Assembly (NCBI GenBank): GCA_020050775.1
Contig: JAGVKC010000004.1
Coordinates: 1 to 5,337 of the forward strand
From: Minisyncoccota bacterium
Lineage (GTDB): Bacteria; Patescibacteriota; Minisyncoccia; Phycocordibacterales; SBAW01
Length of the DNA: 5,337 bases
Reading direction: 5' to 3'
The number at the start of each line of letters is the position of its first letter. The stretch's first letter is position 1. The notes beneath the pieces are model-generated. The model was not told the DNA's origin. It made no database searches and worked only from the letters and a program-made list of their open reading frames with translations. Positions 1-4,237 of this stretch are shown piece by piece. The translations under genes and the position numbers were made by a program.

Positions 1-399
1 CACAAGCAGTGGGACCCAGCATTTCTGGAATATATGAAACGTTTAGAGAAAGATCGACCAGTACTATTCTCGGGCGACCTAAATGTTGCTCATAAGGAGC
101 AAGATTTGGCCAACCCCAAAGCAAACGAAGGTGAGCACGGCTTTACCAAGGAAGAGCGCGAAGGTATTGAAAACATACTAGAGGCAGGTTTTGTAGATTC
201 CTTCCGCCACTTTACCCCTCTAGGTAATGGTCACTACACCTGGTGGACGCACTGGGCAAACGCTCGTGCGCGCAACGTTGGGTGGCGCATTGACTACTGG
301 TTCGTATCAAAAAAGCTCGTAAAGAATCTCAAGAAAGCCTACATTCTTCCAGAGGCAATGGGTTCCGACCACTGCCCCGTTGTTATTGAATTGAAGTAA
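1..399 (+). CDS. xth: Exodeoxyribonuclease III / AP endonuclease, C-terminal part (5' truncated by window)
   Basis: This is the C-terminal 132 residues of an exonuclease III-type (EEP superfamily) DNA repair enzyme. The family cuts DNA 5' of abasic sites and has 3'-5' exonuclease activity in base excision repair, using a divalent metal. The frame is open from base 1, so the gene starts upstream; the first in-frame ATG at 34 lies inside the fold and is not the start. Visible motifs are GDLNVAH (bases 73-93, catalytic Asp and Asn), TWW followed by GWRIDYWFVS (about 240-309, with the conserved Asp) and GSDHCPV (361-381, the Asp-His pair). Family members are usually about 250-270 residues, so about half is missing. 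The stop is TAA at 397-399, followed closely by a hairpin terminator. It converges with cca. The exonuclease III family call is firm; the exact subtype (ExoA-like or XthA-like) is less so. Confidence 0.95.
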   Translation, partial: HKQWDPAFLEYMKRLEKDRPVLFSGDLNVAHKEQDLANPKANEGEHGFTKEEREGIENILEAGFVDSFRHFTPLGNGHYTWWTHWANARARNVGWRIDYWFVSKKLVKNLKKAYILPEAMGSDHCPVVIELK

Positions 400-413
400 A
401 AATACAAATAAAC

Positions 414-440
414 AACGCCCGACTTAGGCGTCGGGCGTTT
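414..440 (+). terminator. Rho-independent-type terminator after xth
   Basis: A perfect 10-bp inverted repeat (AACGCCCGAC at 414-423, GTCGGGCGTT at 430-439) encloses a 6-base loop. It starts 14 bases after the xth stop. The stem is GC-rich. The trailing T run is only three bases (438-440) and is then interrupted, so termination may be less efficient than the stem suggests. A-rich sequence precedes it on the + strand. Confidence 0.8.
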
Positions 441-653
441 GTGCGTTGGAATCTTATGATTCAGTTTGATCTAAAGGTTGGTTGCCTCTTTATTCTCAAG
501 TTTTTGTCGAAGTGTGGGAGGATACCGCACTCCTAGCAAATGGGGTCATAAGATAACGCACTCCAGCTGGTAGAACGAAAGATCAATTTTGTCTGATCGA
601 CACAACAGGGCAGAGTGTCCTCAAACGATAGTCCGATATAACTATCATCTTTA
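441..653. other. Convergent intergenic region with short hairpins and a direct repeat; no gene seen
   Basis: I see no convincing coding frame here. The stretch lies beyond the xth terminator and beyond the end of cca. It holds a chain of short inverted repeats: 449-453/458-462; 511-517/525-531 (7 bp, one G-T pair, 7-base loop); 581-585/594-598; and 627-632/641-646. CCAGCTGG at 563-570 is a palindrome. A direct repeat of about 16 bases, GATACCGCACTCCTAGC (521-537) and GATAACGCACTCCAGC (552-567), has one substitution and one indel. A small structured RNA is possible, but no clear promoter supports it. Confidence 0.4.
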
Positions 654-697
654 TAAAGGACAATGTAAAGGACACAACTGGGGATAAGTGTCCTTTA
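654..697. repeat. TAAAGGACA cluster with perfect inverted repeat at the 3' end of cca
   Basis: TAAAGGACA occurs at 654-662 and 666-674 on + and at 689-697 on -. TAAAGGACAC (666-675) and GTGTCCTTTA (688-697) form a perfect 10-bp inverted repeat around a 12-base spacer. The spacer contains TGGGGATAA (679-687), one base away from the DnaA box TGTGGATAA. On the minus strand the copy at 697-689 follows the cca stop codon directly (stop TAA at 700-698). A fourth copy lies inside the cca 3' end at 732-724. The hairpin might stop cca transcription, but it is AT-rich and has no good T run. The same 9-mer recurs at 3580, 3668, 4132 and 4143. Confidence 0.75.
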
Positions 698-2173
698 TTA
701 CTCTACGAAGTATTTCTTTCGGATGTCCTTTATCTCCCCTTCTTCTGCAACGTTTTTTGCCTCCTTACCTTCTTCGCCTTTTGCACGCAAAGCTGCATCA
801 TCCATAGCACTGAATTCTTTTGCGCGACCTTGGAGGTATTTTTCTGTGTTCTTGTTAGGCTCATCAAGGACTTCTTCCAGAAGTGCATGGAGCATCCAAC
901 CAAGGCGCGGACCAGGCTTCTCCCCCGTTACTTCCATGAGTCCTTTTCCGTCGATCTTGAGCATCTGAACGGAAATTGGGTCGCGCATGGCCTGCTCTAT
1001 CATCGACTGATACTTACGCAAACGAAATGGCTGCTCTTTGGGTCGCCCGGTGCCTATGCGGTCACAAATGCGCAGGCGCACCAGGTCTTCAATGTGCTCT
1101 TTTCCTACATTGGCTACGATGCGACGCACAGCTGAAAGGGTTACTTTGTCTGGGTCTGAGAAAAACATATGCCAGCGAACCAGGTTCGTAGCTTTCTCAA
1201 TTGTTTCACGTGAAAATTTGAGGTTTTGGAGTATCTTTTTGGTCATTTTGGCCCCAACCACGTCGTGTCCGTGAAAGGTCCAATCTTTTTTCTCCTCTGA
1301 CCATTTACGAGTGGCTGGTTTACCCACGTCGTGGAAGAGTCCTGCGAGACGCACTATAAAACTCCACTCTTTGTCAGCTGCATGCTGGAGAGTGCGTACG
1401 TTGTGTTCAAATACGTCGTATGTATGAGCTTGGTTTTGTTCTATACCGATTCCTTCTTCAAGCTCAGGAGCTATAAAGCGCAGAATACCCAGCTCGCGAC
1501 TTAAAGTGATTGCGTTTTTGGGCTCCGGGGAGTTTAGGAGACGTACAAATTCATCCCGGATGCGCTCTTTTGAAATCTTTTCGAGTTGTTTTGCGCACTC
1601 TGCCATCGCGGTACGGGTATTTTCCTCTATAGAAAAATCTAGTTGAGCTGAAAGGCGCACTGCGCGCATGATGCGCAAGGCGTCTTCTTCAAAACGCTCC
1701 TTTGGGTCCCCCACTGCGCGGAGTACCTTGTCTTCCATGTCCTTTAAGCCATCGTAAAGGTCGAGAAGCTCCCCTTTTACAGCATTATAGGCAAGCGCGT
1801 TCACCGTAAAGTCACGGCGCTTCAGGTCGTCTTCAATTTTTTGACTGAACGCTACGCTGTCTGGCCTGCGGGCGTCGCTGTACTTCCCTTCTAGGCGGTA
1901 CGGGGTTACCTCTATGACCTTTAGGCTCTCTGGTACTTCCCCGTCATGTACAACGCCCACAGTGCCAAATTCGTTGGTATAGAAGGTGTTTTCGAACAAG
2001 CGCTGTATATCTTCAGGAGTGGCGTTGGTAGTTACGTCCCAGTCGCTTGGTTTTCGTCCTAGTAGCGTATCTCTTACGCATCCCCCTACTATCCACGCCT
2101 CAAAACCCTCTTTTTCGAGGGTTTCTGTTACCCGCGCGACTTCCTTAGGGATTTGGCTGGGGCGTATATGCAT
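698..2173 (-). CDS. cca: CCA-adding tRNA nucleotidyltransferase with HD domain
   Basis: A class II tRNA nucleotidyltransferase of the poly(A) polymerase/CCA family (491 aa), which builds or repairs the 3' CCA end of tRNAs from CTP and ATP. The head domain has GGCVRD (residues 30-35) and the metal-binding D44/D46 pair in the DWD motif. RRDFTVNA (119-126) and the nucleotide-selecting EDALR motif (163-167) follow. A C-terminal HD domain shows H257 and H281-D282 (FHDVGK); such domains are linked in some homologues to phosphohydrolase activity on CCA ends. The length fits HD-containing bacterial members. The alternative is a poly(A) polymerase of the same fold, which sequence alone does not exclude. 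The ATG at 2173-2171 is preceded by an extended -10 only 6 bases away and has no Shine-Dalgarno, suggesting a leaderless mRNA. The last residues are Lys/Glu-rich. tRNA-Gly and tRNA-Pro nearby lack encoded CCA and would need this enzyme. Confidence 0.95.
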   Translation of the reverse strand: MHIRPSQIPKEVARVTETLEKEGFEAWIVGGCVRDTLLGRKPSDWDVTTNATPEDIQRLFENTFYTNEFGTVGVVHDGEVPESLKVIEVTPYRLEGKYSDARRPDSVAFSQKIEDDLKRRDFTVNALAYNAVKGELLDLYDGLKDMEDKVLRAVGDPKERFEEDALRIMRAVRLSAQLDFSIEENTRTAMAECAKQLEKISKERIRDEFVRLLNSPEPKNAITLSRELGILRFIAPELEEGIGIEQNQAHTYDVFEHNVRTLQHAADKEWSFIVRLAGLFHDVGKPATRKWSEEKKDWTFHGHDVVGAKMTKKILQNLKFSRETIEKATNLVRWHMFFSDPDKVTLSAVRRIVANVGKEHIEDLVRLRICDRIGTGRPKEQPFRLRKYQSMIEQAMRDPISVQMLKIDGKGLMEVTGEKPGPRLGWMLHALLEEVLDEPNKNTEKYLQGRAKEFSAMDDAALRAKGEEGKEAKNVAEEGEIKDIRKKYFVE

Positions 2174-2179
2174 CCGACA

Positions 2180-2188
2180 ATTCTAACA
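2180..2188 (-). promoter_or_regulatory. Extended -10 promoter of cca (predicted leaderless)
   Basis: On the minus strand TGTTAGAAT is an extended -10 element (TGN plus TAGAAT, five of six TATAAT positions). Its last base is six bases before the cca ATG, so transcription would begin at or next to the start codon. No good -35 hexamer lies 16-18 bases upstream, as is common for extended -10 promoters. The geometry matches the HNH gene promoter at 4223-4231. Confidence 0.55.
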
Positions 2189-2396
2189 GAATTTTTGATA
2201 TGAAACGTTTATTTTGTGGTCACAAGTCGTCTCTGTCCGTCGACCGAGGCGCTCGCGACCCCGACACCACAGGCACTTTCATTTTCTAAAGCAGAGTACT
2301 CCTAAGAAAATTAGGTCGCTCACGGCTTCGCAAGTGCGAAGCATAGTTCCGTCTCGCACAAGGCACAAAGCTTCTCGCAGGGGAACCTTTGTGTCT
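2189..2396. other. Gene-free structured region upstream of cca
   Basis: I see no credible coding frame; frames open here have no recognisable protein and overlap dense inverted repeats. The repeats are a nested set, TGTGGT (2215-2220)/ACCACA (2266-2271), GTCG (2226-2229)/CGAC (2256-2259) and CGAG (2245-2248)/CTCG (2252-2255); CCTAA/TTAGG (2301-2315); GCTTCGCA/TGCGAAGC (2325-2332/2335-2342, two-base spacer); and a long imperfect hairpin whose left arm lies at 2355-2370 and right arm at 2387-2404. The words GCTTCGCA (2325, 2430) and GCGACCCCG (2255, 2443) each occur twice. The stretch looks richer in GC than its flanks. It could be a structured non-coding RNA or the remains of an inserted element. 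Confidence 0.45.
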
Positions 2397-2444
2397 CTTG
2401 TGCGCCTGGCAGGCTCGGTCACAGGTTCTGCTTCGCAGCCCTGC
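2397..2444 (-). other. Copy of the tRNA-Arg 3' end with enlarged T-loop (tRNA-like remnant)
   Basis: In the tRNA-Arg direction this ends in CCTGCCAGGCGCAC (2413-2400), identical to the 14 bases covering the T-stem 3' strand and acceptor 3' strand of tRNA-Arg (2543-2530). CGAG just 5' and AG just 3' also match. The encoded CCA of the tRNA is CAA here. The T-stem can form perfectly, CCTGC on + (2440-2444) with GCAGG (2409-2413), but the loop is 26 bases instead of 7. I found no partner for the acceptor 5' strand. The offset from the real tRNA is 130 bases. The last bases also form the base of the hairpin 2355-2404. It could be a decayed tRNA duplicate, an attachment-site duplication, or a functional tRNA-like RNA comparable to the E. 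coli tyrT rtT repeats. Confidence 0.6.
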
Positions 2445-2458
2445 GACCCCGCCTCACC

Positions 2459-2486
2459 GTTCCACCCTGAAGGTGGAACATGTTCC
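2459..2486. repeat. Overlapping hairpin and 12-bp palindrome
   Basis: GTTCCACC (2459-2466) and GGTGGAAC (2472-2479) form a perfect 8-bp stem with a 5-base loop. GGAACATGTTCC (2475-2486) is a perfect palindrome sharing GGAAC with that stem, so the two structures are mutually exclusive. Three half-sites of GTTCC/GGAAC type result. It could be an operator or an RNA switch-like element; nothing else in the sequence decides this. Confidence 0.5.
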
Positions 2487-2503
2487 GGCCTTCGAGTCCT
2501 GAC

Positions 2504-2525
2504 AAAGTCTCATAAATGAGACTTT
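2504..2525 (-). terminator. Hairpin terminator downstream of tRNA-Arg
   Basis: AAAGTCTCAT (2504-2513) and ATGAGACTTT (2516-2525) are perfect 10-base arms (in practice 9 bp with a 4-base loop). The hairpin starts 3 bases after the encoded CCA of tRNA-Arg on the minus strand and ends in a short T run. Flanking it, TTCGAGTCCTG (2491-2501) is an inverted copy of the tRNA T-arm at 2540-2550, which gives an alternative outer pairing. Confidence 0.7.
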
Positions 2526-2527
2526 TC

Positions 2528-2603
2528 TGGTGCGCCTGGCAGGACTCGAACCCACAACCCCCTGTTCCGAAGACAGGTGCTCTATCCGTTGAGCTACAGG
2601 CGC
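2528..2603 (-). tRNA. tRNA-Arg(UCG), CCA encoded
   Basis: A complete 76-base cloverleaf. The acceptor stem is GCGCCTG/CAGGCGC (7 bp), the D-stem GCTC/GAGC, and the anticodon stem CCTGT/ACAGG with loop CTTCGGA, giving anticodon TCG (reads CGA, possibly other CGN). The variable loop is 5 bases and the T-loop TTCGAGT. The T-stem GTGGG/CCTGC contains two G-T pairs. Discriminator A is followed by an encoded CCA (2530-2528), unlike the Gly and Pro tRNAs in this window. A -35/-10 promoter sits directly upstream and a hairpin terminator directly downstream, so it looks like an independent unit. Confidence 0.96.
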
Positions 2604-2611
2604 ATTTCGCC

Positions 2612-2640
2612 ATAGTATGTCCAAAATGCATATTCTCCAA
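2612..2640 (-). promoter_or_regulatory. Promoter of tRNA-Arg
   Basis: On the minus strand, TTGGAG (2640-2635, -35) and TACTAT (2617-2612, -10) are separated by exactly 17 bases. The -10 ends 8 bases before the mature tRNA 5' end at 2603, so the 5' leader would be very short or absent. The ATG at 2617 on the + strand falls inside this promoter, which argues against using that codon as the start of the diverging HTH gene. Confidence 0.7.
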
Positions 2641-2675
2641 CAAAATTGCCCCAAGAACTACTGTTTAGTCCTGCA

Positions 2676-2684
2676 TGATAGTAT
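2676..2684 (+). promoter_or_regulatory. Possible extended -10 promoter of the HTH gene
   Basis: TGATAGTAT has the TGN plus TAGTAT form of an extended -10 and ends 7 bases before the preferred ATG at 2692. There is no clear -35 and no Shine-Dalgarno before the ATG. This is weaker than the cca and HNH cases because the hexamer matches TATAAT at only four positions. Confidence 0.35.
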
Positions 2685-2691
2685 GTATTGT

Positions 2692-3351
2692 ATGAGAAAA
2701 GACAAAGAATACGTCTTAGAGCTCAGGAAATCCGGTAAAAGTTATCGTCAGATACAAAAAGAAACCGGTGTTTCGCTCAGTACCCTTTCAGAATGGTTAA
2801 AAAACGAACCTTGGTCAACAGAGATCGGAAAAAAGCTGACATTTCACCATATCGAAAAAAGTAAAACAAGAATATTGACGCTGAATGCAGTGCGCGACGC
2901 TACGTTAGGGAAAATATATGATGAAGGGCGTCATATAGCCAAAAAGGAATATGAAACGCTAAAACAAAGACGTCTTTTTACTGCAGCGCTCGTAGCATAT
3001 TGGGGCGAAGGCGACAGGACTTCCAAACATCTTACCCGGCTCGCTAACAGCGACCCAGCAATGATAGTACTTTTTTGGCGTTTTTTAAGGGAAATATGCC
3101 TTATTCCACAAGCTAAAATCTCCTGTTGGCTTATTCTCTACCCTGACCAAGACGAAGTTTTTTTGAAGAATAGTTGGGTGGCAAAAACAAATATCCCTCT
3201 GGAGAACTTCCGCAAAGCAACGTACATTCAAGGGCGCTCTCCTACGAAAAAGAATCGTTACGGAGTCTGTAGTATCGTTGTTCCAAGTCGTTTTTTCAAA
3301 GAAAAGATGCTAGTATGGCTGAGTTTGATTTCGAAAGATTCGTTTCAATAA
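2692..3351 (+). CDS. HTH protein with a 'YWGEG' domain; possible LAGLIDADG-like endonuclease
   Basis: 219 residues from the ATG at 2692. An N-terminal helix-turn-helix (residues 7-37, with YRQIQKETGVSLSTLSEWL) is typical of resolvase/transposase-type HTH regions. A basic linker follows, then TAALVAYWGEGDR (97-109), NSDPAMIVLFWRFLREI (119-135) and a LYPDQDE motif. The pattern of a short helix ending in an acidic GEG, then 'NSDP...fwRFLREi', resembles the layout of LAGLIDADG homing endonuclease domains, but this is inference; I recognise the family as a recurrent uncharacterised one, not by a named function. An upstream in-frame ATG at 2617 adds 25 poorly ordered residues inside the tRNA-Arg promoter, so it is disfavoured. 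The TAA stop (3349-3351) directly abuts the first base of tRNA-Gly. No conserved membrane segment or signal peptide is seen. Confidence 0.8.
   Translation: MRKDKEYVLELRKSGKSYRQIQKETGVSLSTLSEWLKNEPWSTEIGKKLTFHHIEKSKTRILTLNAVRDATLGKIYDEGRHIAKKEYETLKQRRLFTAALVAYWGEGDRTSKHLTRLANSDPAMIVLFWRFLREICLIPQAKISCWLILYPDQDEVFLKNSWVAKTNIPLENFRKATYIQGRSPTKKNRYGVCSIVVPSRFFKEKMLVWLSLISKDSFQ
3308..3316 (+). promoter_or_regulatory. Possible promoter of tRNA-Gly inside the HTH gene
   Basis: TGCTAGTAT is an extended -10-like element close to the one before the HTH gene (TGATAGTAT). It would start transcription about 28 bases before tRNA-Gly. The alternative is co-transcription of tRNA-Gly with the HTH gene. No good -35 is visible. 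Confidence 0.25.
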
Positions 3352-3422
3352 GCGGTCATGGTTTAGTGGTAAAATGCGATCTTGCCAAGATCGAGTCGGG
3401 AGTTCGATTCTCCCTGACCGCA
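3352..3422 (+). tRNA. tRNA-Gly(GCC), CCA not encoded
   Basis: A complete 71-base cloverleaf. The acceptor stem GCGGTCA/TGACCGC is a perfect 7 bp; the D-stem GTTT/AAAT is weak (one G-T pair); the anticodon stem CGATC/GATCG has loop TTGCCAA, giving anticodon GCC. The variable loop is 4 bases; T-stem GGGAG/CTCCC encloses TTCGATT. Discriminator A at 3422 is followed by CAG, so CCA must be added by the Cca enzyme. The gene starts on the base after the HTH stop codon. A copy of its 3' end lies 138 bases downstream. Confidence 0.96.
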
Positions 3423-3445
3423 CAGAGGAGAATTAAACAAGGGAT

Positions 3446-3563
3446 GGGTCGGAAGGGAGGCTCAGCATCCCTTCCGTGGAGGAAATTATTCAAAACCATG
3501 GGTTTTGAAAGCGGAGTTCCACTGTAGTGGGACGAGCAGTGAGCGTTCTCCCCGACCGCACAG
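3446..3563 (+). ncRNA. tRNA-like structured segment ending in a tRNA-Gly 3'-end copy
   Basis: This segment ends in TTCTCCCCGACCGCACAG (3546-3563), which matches tRNA-Gly positions 3408-3425 at 17 of 18 bases. GGAGTTC (3513-3519) also matches the tRNA T-arm (3399-3405), so the T-arm is copied with about 24 extra bases in its loop. A cloverleaf-like fold is possible: closing stem GGTCGG (3447-3452)/CCGACC (3552-3557); hairpin one with arms inside 3451-3475; hairpin two TTCAAAACC/GGTTTTGAA (3489-3497/3501-3509, 3-base loop); and a T-like stem GGAG (3513-3516)/CTCC (3548-3551) abutting the closing stem, with hairpin three (3516-3533) in its loop. Hairpin one competes with the closing stem for two bases. 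I see no anticodon arm of tRNA type. It is probably transcribed with tRNA-Gly. A decayed duplicate or an attachment remnant are alternatives. Confidence 0.5.
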
Positions 3564-3579
3564 CGTAGAACACAGTTAA

Positions 3580-3676
3580 TAAAGGACATCCAGACTGTGG
3601 ATAGCAAAATCGTTGAAAATACAGGCAAAATCCCCTTTTCTGTGGATAAACTTGGGGACATGTGCATTAAAGGACA
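3580..3676 (+). repeat. TAAAGGACA motifs flanking DnaA-box-like sequences
   Basis: TAAAGGACA occurs at 3580-3588 and 3668-3676. Between them are TGTGGATAG (3596-3604) and TGTGGATAA (3641-3649). The latter is an exact reverse complement of the consensus DnaA box TTATCCACA and the former differs by one base. AGGAC/GTCCT (3671-3675/3678-3682) forms a short inverted repeat at the second motif. The sequence between 3564 and 3735 holds no gene. A possible -10 (TAAAAT, 3699-3704) could serve yraN. A replication-related or DnaA-controlled site is possible; dnaA, dnaN or other typical origin neighbours are not in the window. Confidence 0.5.
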
Positions 3677-3735
3677 CGTCCTTAACGAATTATTCATCTA
3701 AAATGCCCCTTTTTGTTTCGTAAGTAACGTTTCAT

Positions 3736-4125
3736 ATGAAAACTCCTAAAAGACAGTTTGGAGACCTTGGAGAGGCCGTTGCGGCAAAATACTACGAAAA
3801 GAGAGGATTTTCTATCCTAGAGCGCAACTATCTTAAGCCCTGGGGAGAAATAGACCTTATCGCACGAAAAGAACAAATCCTCATATTTATAGAGGTAAAG
3901 TCTGTTTCACGTGAACCGCTTCAAGGCTTTTCACGGGAAACGTTCCGCCCGGAAGACAACGTGCACCCGGCTAAGCTTCAAAGACTCCATAGAACCATTC
4001 AAAGCTATCTTATGGAACACAATGTTCCAGACTCTGTGGAGTGGAGAATAGATATTGCCTGCGTATATGTTGATATTAAAGGTAAAAAGGCTAGAGTAGA
4101 GGTTCTTGAAAACGTCATTGCGTGA
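3736..4125 (+). CDS. yraN: YraN / UPF0102 family nuclease-fold protein
   Basis: 129 residues, the usual size for UPF0102. The family has a PD-(D/E)XK nuclease-like fold similar to Holliday-junction resolvases, and its biological role is not firmly established. Visible motifs are GDLGE (9-13), WGEIDLIARK (36-45, with acidic E38 and D40) and IFIEVKSV (50-57, with E53 and K55), so the putative active site (E13, D40, E53, K55) is complete. A C-terminal WRIDIA segment follows. The ATG at 3736 fits the family N-terminus and lies in a perfect palindrome TTTCATATGAAA (3730-3741). No Shine-Dalgarno is visible; a possible -10 (TAAAAT) is at 3699-3704. The TGA stop at 4123-4125 is followed after 6 bases by two TAAAGGACA copies. 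It is cytoplasmic: no signal peptide. Confidence 0.9.
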   Translation: MKTPKRQFGDLGEAVAAKYYEKRGFSILERNYLKPWGEIDLIARKEQILIFIEVKSVSREPLQGFSRETFRPEDNVHPAKLQRLHRTIQSYLMEHNVPDSVEWRIDIACVYVDIKGKKARVEVLENVIA

Positions 4126-4131
4126 AAGTTA

Positions 4132-4151
4132 TAAAGGACATATAAAGGACA
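4132..4151 (+). repeat. Tandem TAAAGGACA pair after yraN
   Basis: ATAAAGGACAT occurs twice, with TAAAGGACA at 4132-4140 and 4143-4151, starting 11 bases apart, about one helical turn. The pair begins 6 bases after the yraN stop and is in the same orientation as yraN. No hairpin terminator follows in 4152-4200. Confidence 0.75.
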
Positions 4152-4222
4152 TTCGTATTCTGTGTTACAGTATCTAGTGTTTTAAGGGTCTTAGGTTTGG
4201 GATTTTGTTTTTACTCCCAAAT

Positions 4223-4231
4223 TGTTACAAT
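4223..4231 (+). promoter_or_regulatory. Extended -10 promoter of the HNH gene (predicted leaderless)
   Basis: TGTTACAAT is an extended -10 (TGN plus TACAAT, five of six matches). It ends six bases before the GTG at 4238, the same spacing as in the cca promoter. TTGTTT at 4205-4210 could be a -35 but the spacer would be only 15 bases. A related TGTTACAGT lies 60 bases upstream (4163-4171). Start-site choice follows from this: the in-frame TTG at 4205 lies upstream of the -10 and would not be in the transcript. Confidence 0.55.
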
Positions 4232-4237
4232 CATAGT

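Noticed and set aside
34..36. ATG as start of the exonuclease gene
   Set aside because: It lies within the conserved fold; the frame is open upstream to base 1 with family-like residues.
723..1274. Several plus-strand open frames inside cca, and one at 1986-2186
   Set aside because: Antisense shadows of a well-supported cca gene.
32..2211. 14-base match ATATGAAACGTTTA at 32-45 and 2198-2211
   Set aside because: One copy is inside the exonuclease coding sequence; a single 14-mer match in a window this size is not far from chance.
2301..2486. Integron attC sites or a CRISPR array
   Set aside because: Hairpins are present but there is no attC core layout, integrase gene, or regularly spaced identical repeats.
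2214..2519. Plus-strand open frame of 101 codons in the cca/tRNA-Arg gap
   Set aside because: Arg/Ser/His-rich translation of a hairpin-dense region with no domain and no initiation signal.
2419..2654. Two overlapping minus-strand reading frames over tRNA-Arg (2419-2643 and 2454-2654)
   Set aside because: They are translations of the tRNA and its flanks; no protein family and no start signal.
3315..3527. Plus-strand open frame of 70 codons crossing the HTH gene end and tRNA-Gly
   Set aside because: It is out of frame with the HTH gene and reads through the tRNA.
3356..3697. Minus-strand open frame of 113 codons over tRNA-Gly and the region after it
   Set aside because: It reads antisense through tRNA-Gly and the tRNA-like segment; not protein-like and unsupported by context.
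4205..4207. TTG as start of the HNH gene
   Set aside because: It lies upstream of a good extended -10 and adds residues outside the domain; GTG at 4238 fits better.
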